Source of the DNA: Scenedesmus sp. ARA3
Lineage: Eukaryota > Chlorophyta > Chlorophyceae > Sphaeropleales > Scenedesmaceae
Assembly: GCA_004335835.1 (NCBI GenBank)
Contig: RWJK01000702.1
Span: 1 to 36,329 of the forward strand
Length of the DNA: 36,329 nucleotides
Reading direction: 5' to 3'
This document shows positions 1-11,308 of the stretch, piece by piece. Position numbers and translations under genes: made by a program. The stretch's first letter is position 1; each line of letters opens with the position of its first letter. The notes under the pieces are model-generated. The model was not told the origin of the DNA, made no database searches, and saw only the letters and a list, made by a program, of their open reading frames with translations.

Positions 1-735
1 CGTTCACCTACCTATGCAACATGGGCGTCTGGTGCGGTCGATCACAGCACACGTAGTGGTGTGGCTGCATCAGGTGGCGATGCAGCTCAACCCAAGGAGG
101 AGGACTTGCAGCGGCAGTTCTGGCACCAGACCACGCTGCAGACGCTGCAGCCGCTGCTGACCTGCTTGCGGGCGCTGGGCATTGCAGCTCTTCCGCAGGA
201 TGAAGAGGAGTGGCAAGCAGCAAGCGCAGCATCAGCGCCAGCAGCAGCAGCAACAGCAACAGCAGCAACAGCAGTAGCAGCAGCGGCAGGGCCTGTAGCG
301 GCTGCCAGCAGCAGCTGCAGCAGCGGGCAGCCGGTGAAGTGGAGCCACCTGCTGCAGGTGCAGCAGTTCAGCCCGAGATGGGCAGCAGCTGTGGCAGCGT
401 TCAGTGACAAGTGGCCCCTGTGGTGGCAGGAGAAGGTGGAAGACAGCTATGCGCCGTTCCTGGGCGGCGCTGCTGTGATCATACCAGAGATCCAGCAGCA
501 GTATGCAGATGCTGTAGAGCTTTGCAGGACCCTTGTGGCAGCAGCGCCGCTGCCAGTGGTCTGCAACAACCTCAGCTGCGACAGCTTTGCTGGCGTGAGT
601 GAGGCAGCAGCGTCTTGCAAGGCCTGCGGGAAGTGCCGCTGCCGCTACTGCAGCGAGGCGTGCCAGCAGGGTGACTGGAAGAGGCACAAGGCAGCATGCA
701 AGCGCATGGCTGCTGCTGGACTGACGTGCGTGTAG
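1..735 (+). CDS. MYND zinc-finger protein, C-terminal part (5' end outside window)
   Basis: The frame is open from base 1 (reading R-S-P-T-Y-A-T-W-A-S-G) to the TAG at 733-735, so this is the 3' end of a gene that starts left of the window. The last ~50 residues form a MYND-type zinc finger: CNNLSC, then CGKC, RYCSEAC and DWKRHKAAC, which matches the algal MYND layout C-x4-C...C-x2-C...YC-x3-C...H-x3-C with all eight ligands present. MYND fingers usually bind proline-rich peptides in partner proteins; the target here is unknown. Before the finger lies a conserved stretch (WSHLLQVQQFSPRWAAAVAA, then FSDKWPLWWQEKVED) and an Ala-rich tract from GCA repeats. It is a close paralogue of the end of the next gene (5600-6381), and similarity continues past the stop codon. 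The long opposite-strand frames are shadows of the triplet repeats. Confidence 0.85.
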   Translation, partial: RSPTYATWASGAVDHSTRSGVAASGGDAAQPKEEDLQRQFWHQTTLQTLQPLLTCLRALGIAALPQDEEEWQAASAASAPAAAATATAATAVAAAAGPVAAASSSCSSGQPVKWSHLLQVQQFSPRWAAAVAAFSDKWPLWWQEKVEDSYAPFLGGAAVIIPEIQQQYADAVELCRTLVAAAPLPVVCNNLSCDSFAGVSEAAASCKACGKCRCRYCSEACQQGDWKRHKAACKRMAAAGLTCV

Positions 736-1452
736 TGATGGTTCGTGTAGTGGAGCACAAGTCACTGTGGCTTGGCATGTTTGATGCTGTGGCCGCCTGC
801 TGCACACGGTTGATCAGCAAGTCGGGGTATCCATCCTCGTCAGCCATAGGAGCAGCATGTGCCTGCAAAGAGCTAGTAGTACATTTCCTGCAAGCACCGC
901 AGCCGCAAGAGTAGCACGTGCCGTTGAGCTGCTGTTGTGCAAGGCGGAGAACAGGGCGTGGCGGCTTCTATATGCTGCCATGCACCCTGATCCTGATGCT
1001 GTGCTGCAGAAGTTCGATGCTGTGTTTGTGATTGGCCGCAGTGATGCTGCTGAGGGAGCAGCGTTACGCTGCTTGCGGTGCTGCATGTGCCTGTTTTTTT
1101 ACGGAACTTGCTGTGTGTCATATTGGCTGCTGTAGTGGCATACACCAGCACCCAGCCAGCTCTTGTGATCTTCACACCACAAGGGTGGCCAGTTATTGTG
1201 GAGCTAGCTTGGTCCCTTGCTGGCATATGCCATGCATGGACTGATGTGTTGTCAACAAATTTGGCACCAAGCGGTCCGGTTGTATGAATGCACAGATCAG
1301 CATAGTGGGCCTGCAGGCCCAGGCTGGGCTGAGCACAGGTGTGTGGCAGAGTGCACCTTGTGGTTGTAATGGCAAGTCCAGGCTAGCAGGACATGTGTTC
1401 AAATGTATGTTTGGTTGAAGGGGCCGCAAGTGACAGCTTCTCCATTGGCATC

Positions 1453-1677
1453 ATTTGCCAAGTTTGCCAGGTAGCAACTTTGGCAAGTTGGCTTGCAAAG
1501 TTGGCTTGCCATGTTGGCCGGACAAGTTGGCTTGCCTAGTTGGCTGGACAAGTTGGCGTGGCAAGCTTGCCAAGTTGGCAGGTTGGCAAGTACTTGCCAG
1601 GTTGGCAAGTTGGTTTGGCAATTGGCAATCTGCAATTGGCAATTGGCAATTGGCAATTGGCAATTGACAATTGTCCC
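1453..1677. repeat. TTGGCAAG-type short tandem repeats, ending in a 7-bp GGCAATT array
   Basis: The left part is built from degenerate units of about 8-17 bp based on AAGTTGGC and TTGCCA. From about 1618 it becomes a regular 7-bp array, GCAATTG, repeated about seven times and ending in a diverged unit (GACAATTG). The units are partly self-complementary (TTGGCAA against TTGCCAA), so single strands could fold. Both strands are open over about 70 codons because the sequence is repetitive; I do not regard these frames as genes. Confidence 0.85.
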
Positions 1678-1913
1678 CAACGATGAGTAAAATTCCACTG
1701 CAGCTTCAGCCACATGTCCGCAGTGCAAAAGCTACGTTTTTTGCAAGGGCGGGAGGGGCCTCCGGCGATCCCGCGTCATCTCCTGCCCCCGCCTGCGGGG
1801 TTCTGGATGGTTCTGGCAGATCTCTAAAACAGCTATTTGGGGCATCGACCCATTTTACAACCACATCGCTGAATATACGAACGGAACGGTGTCACAGGTG
1901 TAGCAGTGCGTCC

Positions 1914-1919
1914 TATAAA
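1914..1919 (+). promoter_or_regulatory. Possible TATA box of the second MYND gene
   Basis: TATAAA lies about 265 bp before the ATG at 2183, inside TCCTATAAACG. Motif and position fit a core promoter, but no transcription start is known. Confidence 0.3.
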
Positions 1920-2182
1920 CGAAGGGCCCCGAGGCGAAGCACACGCCAGCTGCACTTGCCGCTGTCGCCTGGGGTTCGGCATGGTTGCAGGTTTTGACTA
2001 CTACAACACGCAGTCCGGCATTTCACCAAGTCTTGAGGCTCTGCAGCAGCACCCAGACCAGTAGCAACCTCCAGCCTCGCATGAACAAAGGTGTTGTGCG
2101 CTGCCGCCTAGGATCATCACGTGGCCGCAAATATTTCGATCCTATCAGCTTCCAATACAACCGATAGAACAGCGCGACCACC

Positions 2183-2981
2183 ATGCCACCAACGCAGCAG
2201 TCTTTGCAGCAGCAAGCAGAGGACACAGCGCTCAAGCTGACTGCCCTGGTCAGCAGCGCGGGCGTGGCACAGCTGCTGCAGCACCCACCGTCTGCTGTGC
2301 TGACAGATCAGCTGCCCCTGTCCCACTGCTTACTTGCGTTGCAAAGGCTGACAGACGTGCTGCAGCATGGTGAACAGCGCGCATGTCATCGCCAGGTGGG
2401 GCACAAGAAGCAGCACATCTTGATCAACTGATAGGTATAGGAGCTCTGCAGACCTGTACGCACCTCACCCCTTCACACCAGCTTGCAGTGAGGGTGCCGG
2501 CGTAATGCAGGCCTAGAGCATGCGACTGTCACCTTGTGACATGCAGGTGGTGCTGCAGGCGCTGCTGCAGCTGTGTGACAGCCGCCGCGTTGACGCTGCA
2601 TGCATGTGATGCTGGCACTGCAGCTGCCCACTGGACGCATGCGATGGAACGCACGTGTCTGTGAAGTGTCTCATACATCTGTTTGTCATGTCCGTCGCTA
2701 TTGTTTGTGGACACTGCCTGCTATGAACCGCAGGTGCTGGCGGCAGTGCTGCACTGCCAGGCAGTGCGCAGTGCAGGCAGCCTGCTGGCCTGGGTGCTGC
2801 AGCGGCCACAGCTCATTGATGCTGACTACTGGCAGCTGGAGGCATCAATCAGCAGACTCAGCAGACTCCCGAGCAGCCTACTGGCAATGGTGTTCGGCTG
2901 CAGCCGCGATTTCCTGCACCTGACTGCTCAGGGGATCATCGACATCAGCACAGCCACCGGCGGAGGTGCTGGTACCAGCAG

Positions 2982-3019
<38 letters not shown>

Positions 3020-3387
3020 GTGGCACTGTCGGCATACTTGCAGCAGCAATGGTGCAGCAGTTGGAGCAGTCAGGTGGGTGGCAGGCAGAATGTCTTGAAC
3101 AACCTGCTTAGGTTTACTATGGCTAGCACGTACATTCCTTCAGCAGCACACATATCATTTTTTATTACGAATATAGTGGGCCAGGCCCTCAGTACTACAT
3201 CTGATCACTTGCACATGTGGTGTAGAATCACGACCGTCGCATAACAAGCGTGCCGAGAGCCTCTAGCACTTGTGAACATGTGGTTTCTGTTGCTGCTTTG
3301 ACTCGCTTGCTACTTGTGCAGCCATTGTCGGCACAATGCTGCTGGTGATCAGCATGCTGCTTCTTGAACTGTGTGGCCTCTGCTGCT

Positions 3388-3420
<33 letters not shown>

Positions 3421-5845
3421 TTGCATGCTGCGGCAACCATCAGGCTTGCTACCTGCGTTGCGATCAATACTTCCAGCACTCAATGAGCAAGCCACAAGGC
3501 AGCGACAGCAGCAGCAGGCAGGAGACTGGCGGCTGTTAGTGCGCGTGCTGGAGTGGCTGCTCACGCTTCTCCAGGCGTGGCCATGTGTTGCGAGCCACAA
3601 CCCAGCAATGCTGCACACCATACTGCCGGCGCTGCTGCTGCTGGTGCAGCACCTGCAGGCAGCTGGCCGGCTGCTTCCTTCTGGACCTACCAGCGCAGCA
3701 GGAAGGAGCGCAGCAGGCAGCAGCCGCACAGCAGCCAGCCGCAGGAGCAGCAGCAGCAGCAGGGACACCAGAGGACCGCACTTGATGATGTTCGATGTGC
3801 AGGACACTGCAGGCAAAGTGAATTACATGGTTTTGGATGCATTAGAGGGGCAGCAGGGTGCCAGTGCTCTGCAGCTGCAGCCTGCGTGCAAGCTGCTGCA
3901 CAAGCTGCTGCGTGACCCAGCAGTGTTAGAGCTGCAGCTGCAGCTGCTGGCTGTGCATGTTTCACAGCTGCACGCTGCCCACCCGGATCACAAAAGCAGG
4001 CAGCAGCAGCTACAGCAGCAGCAAGGGGCTTTAGCAGTAGCCCGTGGCAGCAGCAGCAGCAGCAGCAGCCGCCTTGCGCAGGCCCAACAAGAAGAGTCAA
4101 GTGGCCCCAATTTCCGGCGCGACCTGCTGCCCATCCCTGCCTTCCACCAGCAGCATGACATACTGCAGCTGTTGCCAGGTGGCCAGGCGTACCTAGATGC
4201 AGCAGCTGAGCGAGTGCCCAGCAGCGCAACAGGCGGCTTCGGCAGTCAATCCGGCAGACTGCAGTTACTGCTGGTAATGAAGGTGGCGCAACACGTAGTC
4301 TCTACGGCGGCGCAAAGCATCGTGCATGTGGTGACGACTGACGATGCTGACGAGACAACCACAGGTGATGTGGCAATGCTGTTGCCAGCTGCTGTGCGGC
4401 TGGTGCTGGAGCTGCAGCTGCTGGCTGCTGGGCAGGTGCAGCAGCATTATGCAGCCGGCCAGCACCAGCGGCAGCAGGATGATGGCATGAAGGAGCGCGC
4501 AGAGTTGTTACTGTGGGAAACAAACCAGCTGTTGCACAAGCAGATCTGGGGGGTGGCGCAGGTCACAGGCGGCAGCGGCTTGCGGTCTGAGGTGCTGCAG
4601 CAGGCAGGGCTGCAGCTGCTGCAGGCGCTGGCTGCGCCGCTGCAGCAGCTGCAGCTGGGCCATGTGTCGCTTGCAGTAGCGAGTAACCGGGGCGAAGGAT
4701 TTCTGCGGCAGCAGCTCATGTGCCTGATGTGGGCTGCTGGGGCTGAGGCACCGGGGCAGGATGATGATTCAGGTTGGTTCGGAGCAGCTGCTGCTACTGC
4801 TGCTGCTGCTGCTGCTCTATAAAGGTGGCGTGCTAACCAGCCTGAGCTGCACCTAGCCAGGTACCTTGCATTGCAGCATCTGTGGCCCGCACATGTGCTG
4901 TACGTGCTGCTCTCTCATGCAATTAAGTACAGGCTTGCTAGTCAACCATGATGTCAACTTCACAGATGCAATATGGTTGATGCTGCTGTCGTGCTGCAGC
5001 AGCTGAGATGGAGAAAGCAGCGTGCCAGACGCTGCAGGCCCTCGCAACAGCACACCAGGAGGCCTACGCAGCTCTCGGCGATTGCTTCCTGCGCTCACCA
5101 GTGGCCAACATTGTTCAAAATGTGGAGTCTGGAGCAGAGATGCTGGTACACCTGCTCTACGCCGTGCTGAGCAGTGAGCAGCTGCTGGGCAGCTCCTGTG
5201 CAGCAGCAAGCACAGCATCTGCCCTGACCAGCCTGGTCAAGCGCACAGTGCAGTTTGTCAGGGCAGCGGGCAACATGCCACTGGCATCCAGGCAGCTGCC
5301 TGAGGCAGCAGAAGCTGAATGTGATGAGGAGCACATAGCTGCTGCCCGCTTCACAATCGCGCTGTGCCTCGACGTACTGTGCCCTGCAACACAGTGGCTT
5401 GCGCATGCTGCCAAGTCCATCAGGAAGGGCAGCAGCAGCGGCAGCAGCAGCAGCAGCAGCGGCGGCGGCGGCGGCGGCGGCTGCGGCGGCCAAGCAGCTG
5501 CCAGCGCAGCGCTGCTGGCTGTGGTGCTTGCCCGCAGTGTTGTGCAGCTGGCAGATGCGATGGAGGCAGCAGAACCACAGCTGCTGCTGATGGCTGCAAA
5601 AGCTCCGCCTGGCTATGCAACATGGGCGTCTGGTATGCTCGATGACAGCACACGTGGTGGTGTGGCTGCATCAGGTGGCGGTGCAGCTCAACCTAAGGAG
5701 GAAGACTTGCAGTGGCAGTTCTGGCGCCTGATCACGCTGCAGACAGTCACTGTCTGCACGGTGCAGCCGCTGCTGCTGAGTCTGACGGCGTTGGGCAGCG
5801 CAGCTCTGCCTGGAGACAATCAAGAGATGCAAGCAGTGCAGGCAG

Positions 5846-5883
<38 letters not shown>

Positions 5884-6381
5884 CCGGCAGGGCATACAGA
5901 GGCAGCCAGCGGCAGCAGCAGCAGCAGGCGGTTCGCATTCAGTACCAGCGGCAGCAGCACCAGCAGCAGTGGGCAGGAGGTCGAGTGGAGCCACCTGCTG
6001 CACCTGCAGCAGTACAGTCCAGTATGGGCAGCAGCTGTGGCAGCCTTCAGTGACAAGTGGCCCCTGTGGTGGCAGGAAAAGGTGGAAGACAGGTGTGCAC
6101 ACTTCTTAGGCGACGCTGCTGTGATGATGCCAGAGATCCAGCAGCAGTATGCAGATGCAGTAGAGCTGTGCAGGACCCTCGTAGCAGCAGCGCCGCTGCC
6201 AGTGGTCTGCAACAACCTTAGCTGCGACAGCTTTGTTGGCGTGAGCGAGGCAGCTGCATCCCGCAAGGGCTACGCCAAATGCCGCTGCAGCTACTGCAGC
6301 GTGGCGTGCCATCAGGGTGACTGGAAGAGGCACAAGGCAGCATGCAAGCGCATGGTTGCTGCTGGCCTAATGTGCGTGTAG
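2183..6381 (+). CDS. MYND zinc-finger protein, complete multi-exon paralogue
   Basis: The start is the ATG at 2183 in a good context (ACCACCATGCC). Inferred exons: 2183-2395; about 2547-2600 (donor uncertain); 2734-3073; 3444-4772; 5000-6381. The last three exons join in phase; the exon 2/3 junction is the weak point of the model. The product (~1100 aa) is mostly alpha-helical and Leu/Ala-rich (for example MLHTILPALLLLVQHLQA), with Ser, Gln and Gly homopolymers from triplet repeats. It ends in a MYND finger: CNNLSC, AKC, SYCSVAC, DWKRHKAAC. In this copy the third zinc ligand is a Tyr (YAKC where the first copy has CGKC), so the finger may be weakened. Role unknown; MYND proteins are usually scaffolds or transcription co-regulators and are often amplified in chlorophytes. 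It is in tandem with the partial copy at 1-735 and converges on NSUN6. Confidence 0.75.
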
Positions 6382-6406
6382 TGAAGGTTTGTGTAGTGGA
6401 GCACAT
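5611..6406 (+). repeat. Segment duplicated from or to 1-760 (tandem MYND paralogy)
   Basis: From the codons for YATWASG to about 25 bp after the stop codon this segment is closely similar to the left end of the window. Shared non-coding sequence after the stop (GTGTAGTGGAGCACA) shows a DNA-level duplication and not merely a related protein. The copies differ most in the triplet-repeat middle part, where Ala and Ser tracts differ in length. Confidence 0.8.
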
Positions 6407-6970
6407 GGCAGATCTATTGAGAGTTGCGGTTCAGTATGCTTGGAGATTGTCTGTGTTTGGTCGGTTGAAGCTGTGGCACCTGGGTGCTCAGCATGTGCAT
6501 GGCGTTGCCGTCAGCAGCTGAATGGCAGTGAACAGGTCCGATCTTGTGCATGTTGTTTGGTGTACATTTGAGGCTGTGGCACCTGGTTGCTTACCACATG
6601 CTATGCATGGCGTTGCCGTCGGCAGCTGAATGGCAGTGAACGTGCATCAGGTCGCAATCATGTTGACTGCTTTGTGCCGCAGCAAGTTTGCGCTGATCTC
6701 CAACAGCACACTTTCGAAGAAGCAGCGCTGCTGGAGGTGCAGCAGCGCTGGCTGAAGAGCAGGCACAACAGTTGAAGTAGTTGGGTGGTCGGGTGTAGCA
6801 TCGGGGTTGCAGGCTGCCACACCTTCACCATGCATCAGTTGCAGCACAACCACAGCAGCGTTGCTACGCTGGTGTACCAGCCCATCCATCACCATACCAT
6901 AATCATGTTACCAGTTGAGCCACAGTATACCTAAAGGTGGAGATGTATGCCCGGTTTGACATTTGAATAG
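6382..6970. other. 3' region of the second MYND gene
   Basis: Non-coding, between the MYND stop codon and the NSUN6 3' array. It holds a tandem duplication of about 103 bp (6467-6675) and no frame I can support. No TGTAA signal for the MYND transcript was found here. Confidence 0.5.
6467..6675. repeat. Two-copy direct tandem repeat, ~103 bp
   Basis: Copy 1 starts at 6467 (GAAGCTGTGGCACCTGG) and copy 2 at 6570 (GAGGCTGTGGCACCTGG). Both contain CATGGCGTTGCCGTC and CAGCTGAATGGCAGTGAAC. It lies in the presumed 3' UTR of the second MYND gene. Confidence 0.85.
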
Positions 6971-6975
6971 TTACA
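6971..6975 (-). terminator. Candidate TGTAA poly(A) signal of NSUN6
   Basis: TTACA on the + strand is TGTAA on the minus strand, the usual poly(A) signal in chlorophycean algae. It lies directly beyond the repeat array, about 690 nt after the NSUN6 stop. If it is used, the whole array is part of the 3' UTR. Confidence 0.35.
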
Positions 6976-7622
6976 ACATCGGCCCATGACACCAATGCCT
7001 TTCACAGCAAGCTGCTGGTCTTCACAAACTTTGCCACAAAGAAGCCAACCGTGTCTGCCTGCCCAACCATTCTACCAGTTGAGCCATAGCAACATTGGCC
7101 CATGCCTTTCACAGCAAGCTGCAGGTCTTGACAAACTCAGCCACGAAGAAGCCAATGTTGTCTGCCTGGTGAATCATGTTACGAGTTGAGCAATAGCAAC
7201 ATCGGACCATGCCTTTCACAGGAAGCTGCAGGTCTTGACAACCTCAGCCACAAAGAAGCCAACCGTGTCTGCCTGCTCAACCATTCTACCAGTTGTGCCA
7301 CAGTAACATCGGCCCATGCCTTTCACAGCAAGCTGCAGGTCGTGGCAAACTCAGCCACAAAGAAGCCAATCGTGTCTGCCTGCCCAATCGTGTGACCGGT
7401 TCAGCCACAGCCATACCGGCCCATGCAATTCACAGCAAGCTGCAGTCTTGGCAAACTCAGCCACAAAGAAGCCGATCGTGTCAGACTGCCCAAACATGTT
7501 TGCGGTTGAGCCATAGTAACATCGGCCCTTGCATTTCACAGCAAGCTGCAGGTCTTGACAAACTCAGCCACGAAGAAGCCGATCGTGTCTGCCTGGCCAG
7601 CACCATGCCATCAAAAGGCTGT
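6976..7622 (-). repeat. Six-copy ~107-bp tandem array derived from the 3' end of NSUN6
   Basis: Anchored on TTTCACAGCAAGCTGC, copies occur at 7000, 7107, 7214, 7321, 7428 (variant) and 7534, so the period is 106-107 bp. On the minus strand each unit carries a diverged copy of the last NSUN6 codons (DTIGFFVAKFVKT becomes, for example, DTIGFFVAEFAKT). The parental sequence is in the last exon at about 7663-7735. The period is not a multiple of three and the units contain stops, so the array is not an extension of the protein. Copy 1, the farthest from the gene, shares CTTCACAAACTTTGCC with the parental exon, whereas most other copies read CTTGACAAACTCAGCC. Confidence 0.9.
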
Positions 7623-7660
7623 CAGACAAGGCAGCAGCAATGCTAGTTATATCCTTATCC

Positions 7661-9361
7661 CTAGAGGCAGCTGCAGGTCTTCACAAACTTTGCCACAAAG
7701 AAGCCAATCGTGTCGGCCTGCCCAGCAGGGTCAAAGCGCTGCACCATGGCAGCCTCAGCTGGCGACAGCCACTGCTGCTGGCTGCATCCCTGCGCAACGC
7801 TGCTGCTGCTCCAGCTGCCCGCATCAGCTGCTTCTGCTGCTGCAGGCTCCTTGCAAGCTGCAGCCTCTCCACTTGCTGCACTTCCATTGCTAGGTGCTGC
7901 TGCTGTTTCTGCTGCGCCACCAGCAGCTGGCCCAACAAAAGGCAGCATCGCTGCTGCCATGGCCTGTGCATCAGCTGGTCCAGTCAGGCCAGGCCCTCCC
8001 AGTCGTGGCTCAGCGGGTACCAGCTGCAGGCAGGGGTAGCTATCCAGCGCATGCCGCACATTCACCTCGTTCTCAGCTGCAGGGTTTGCACGCAGGGAGC
8101 GCAGTTCGCAGGACAGTGCAGCATAGAGTCAGGAACAGGAAGGTTTGGCAACATGTGCCAGCTGCCACTAGTAACTAGCCGCTGATTAAGGTGGTGCTGT
8201 GCAACGGGGCATGTGGCGATATTTCGGCACATTGTACTGGTCGACAGGCGAGGATGCCTGCAATGTGAAGCAGGAAGCATGCCGCAAAGTGAATGTAAGC
8301 TGACCTTCCTTGGGATGCCTTTCTTGCTGCTGTAACAGCTGGAACTCTGGTGCATTACACATCTAGCGCAGTCTGCAGCAGCGCTCCCCAGCACGCACCT
8401 GGGCTGATGGTGCATGTGGAGTAGACCAGCACTCCACCCGGCTTCACCAGCTGCACAGCAGCCGCCAGCAGCGCACGCTGCACAGCATACACATACACAC
8501 CTCAGCATCCTCACCATAGGAAGCCTGGAGAGCTGTCGTCAGCCTGGAGAGCTGTCGTCAGCCCAGATTGTATGCAGGCAGAATTATGGCGACATGCGAA
8601 GCACCAGGTGAGGGCTGCACATAGGGCGCATGTTGTCCCTTGCAGGCCAGGTGCATGCTGCGCTGGCTATGCACCTCACCTACGACGTTCAAGGTTTCCT
8701 GCAAGCCCAACCACAAAATCCTCAACACCTGCCTAACTGATCAACTTGCAGAGTGCAATGGGTGTGCAGGGACGGCAGCGGCACGTCACACCGCAGCACC
8801 TAACCTGGTAGGCAGCGGTCTCCAGCAGCAGTGACAGCTACTGACAAACTATACAGTTGACCAGTTGCAAAGTGCAAGGTCTGCAACAACCAAAAGCTAC
8901 TCCTCCTTCATCAAATCAGCTCACCTGGTAGGCAGCGGTCTCCAGCAGCAATGACAGCTGCTGCTGCTGCAGCAGCCGCGGCCGCAGCCCCAGCGCTGTG
9001 CAGGGAGCATCAAGCAGCACCGCATCAAAGCTCTCAGGGGCAAAGCCAGGACACTTGGCTGGGCCCAGCCCATACAGCCTGCGGTTGCATGGCAGCAGTG
9101 AGGCAATGATCACATACCAACATAAGCAACCAAAGTAGTCAGGTAGCTATACATGGTCTCTCAAGCATCAGACAAGTCTGGCAGTAGGTTTGGGCTGTAA
9201 CGTTTTCTGGCTGCTGCTGAGGAGTGTGGCAGAAATCACCCACCTGTATTCGGCTACTGGAGGCGCCTGCCCCCGCGCAGCCATGGCAGCAATGCGCCGC
9301 TGCAGCCGAGCCTGCGCCTTGGCTGAGAGACCAGCAGTGCTGGGTGACTGCTGCTGCTGCG

Positions 9362-9404
<43 letters not shown>

Positions 9405-11274
9405 GCTCTTGCTGTCGGCAGCTTCACAGTGCTGCTGCTCTGGCAGCGGCAGCTGTTCATGTGCCTGACAGCTTTGCTGCCGCTCCGGTTGCTGCTGCTG
9501 CTGTTCTGCACATTCCTGTCCCTCTTGTTGATGCTGCCCTTTTTCCTGCACCTCTTCCTGCTGCGCACTGCCTGTGCTGCTGCTACGCTGCTTTGCCACT
9601 GCCTTTGTCGCATCCATTTTAAGGGCTGTCACGCAGTGGCTGCAGCCTAGCTCCTCAGCGAGGGCCCGGATGTCATCCACTTTGGCGTGTGACCTGTCAA
9701 GGGCAATAACTCGACCCTTGCCCTGCATCAGCTGCGCAAGCATGGTGGTCTTGCCCCCGGGCGCTGCAGGCGCAGCGGCAGTATAACAGCCACCGCAGCA
9801 GCAGCAGCAGCAAGAGCAGCACAGATGGTGTAGGGTTCAGACTGAGTAGCAGCAACAGCGCTGATCGCCCAAAGCCCTACACAGCAAACAGCCTAGCACT
9901 TTAGGCAGCTGCCAAGGAGTTTCTGGCGCCACGTGCGCTTCGACAGCAGCTGCCGGGTGTTCCAGCCATGGCGCCCCAGATGACATAACAGGCGCGCTGA
10001 GCTGCTGCCGGCGCAGTGCAGGAGTTCGCCAGAGAGGCGGTGCCATGCCCTGTCATGCACAGCCATGCCTTACCTGCACACATGTCGAGCACCCTGCTGC
10101 CTGTCTGTGGGTTGAGCACCTGTGCTGCCAATATGCTGGGCAGATTCTGCAGCATCACCAGACCCTTCAAAGGGCCTGCAAGCAGCAGCACCAAGCACAG
10201 GAATGAACAGTTAGTGCTGCTGGGGCTTTTACTTCAGTTGCAAGAAGAGGTGCAATCAGGCAGGGCATTGTGCAGCAGACAACAGTGAAGTGCACATCAG
10301 TTGTGTGCTATCAGCAGCTGCCAGGCACCGATGGATGAGAACTTACTGTGCATATGTGTGAAGTGCATGCAGCATCACAGCAAGCTCCAACAATATGCCG
10401 TAGGCACATGCCGACAGGCACATGCATACACACTGCTGCCATTTCGGCCTCATTTAGTGTTACCATTTAGAAAGCAGCAACAACAAGCAGCTCACCGTCC
10501 AGTGTGGGTGAGGGCACCTCATACACCCGCTGCTCCATCTCAACAGCCACACCATGCTGCACCCTGAACATCTCCACACGGCCCATCTTGGCACATGACA
10601 GCATACCTTTAGGCACACATCCAGTGCACGCGACACATTTACAGGCTTGCCTCCAGTGCCAGGGGCACAGGCAATTACATTTAAGTATGTGTCGCTGCTG
10701 ACTTGTCAAGTGCACAAAAAGTTAAACGAGAGCAGCGACTCACCGTCCAGTGTGGGTGAGGGCACCTCATACACCCGCTGCTCCATCTCAACAGCCATGC
10801 TGCACCCTGAACATCTCCACACGACCCATCTTGGCACATGACATCATACCTTTAGGCACACATCCAGTGCACGCAACACATTTACAGGCTTGCCTCCAGT
10901 GCCAGGGGCACAGGCAGTTACATTTAGGTATGTGTCGCGGCTGAATTGCCAAGTGCACAAAATGTTAAACGAGAGAAGCTGCTCACCGTCCAGTGTGGGT
11001 GAGGGCACCTCATACACCCGCTGCTCCATCTCAACAGCCACGCCATGCTGAACCCTGAACATTTCCACACGGCCCATCTTGGCACGCCCAAGGCCAATGC
11101 AGATCAAGCTGCCGGCAGCAGCAACAGGCACGCTAGCTGCTGCAGTGGAATCTGCTGGGTCATCTGTGCCTGCTGCTGCTGCTGCTGCTGCTGTGGCGTG
11201 CTGTGCTTCAGCCAGTGGGGCTGCAGCAGCTACAATGCCTGCTGCAGCTGATGGGTGGCTGAAGTTGCTGTCAT

Positions 11275-11308
<34 letters not shown>

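Larger units (their letters stand above)
736..2182. other. Intergenic region between the MYND paralogues
   Basis: About 1.4 kb with no gene I can recognise. It should hold the 3' UTR of the first MYND copy and the 5' region of the second. A TGTAA motif near 1373 could be the poly(A) signal of copy 1. A frame at about 857-1135 (+) contains a protein-like stretch (VARAVELLLCKAENRAWRLL and DAVLQKFDAVFVIGRSDAA) that I cannot assign; it may be an exon remnant or chance. A TTGGCAAG-type repeat block lies at 1453-1677, and TATAAA occurs at 1914-1919. Confidence 0.6.

Noticed and set aside
6976..7622. Regular array that might suggest CRISPR or a satellite
   Set aside because: There are no short conserved repeats with unique spacers; the full 107-bp unit is repeated and derives from NSUN6 codons.
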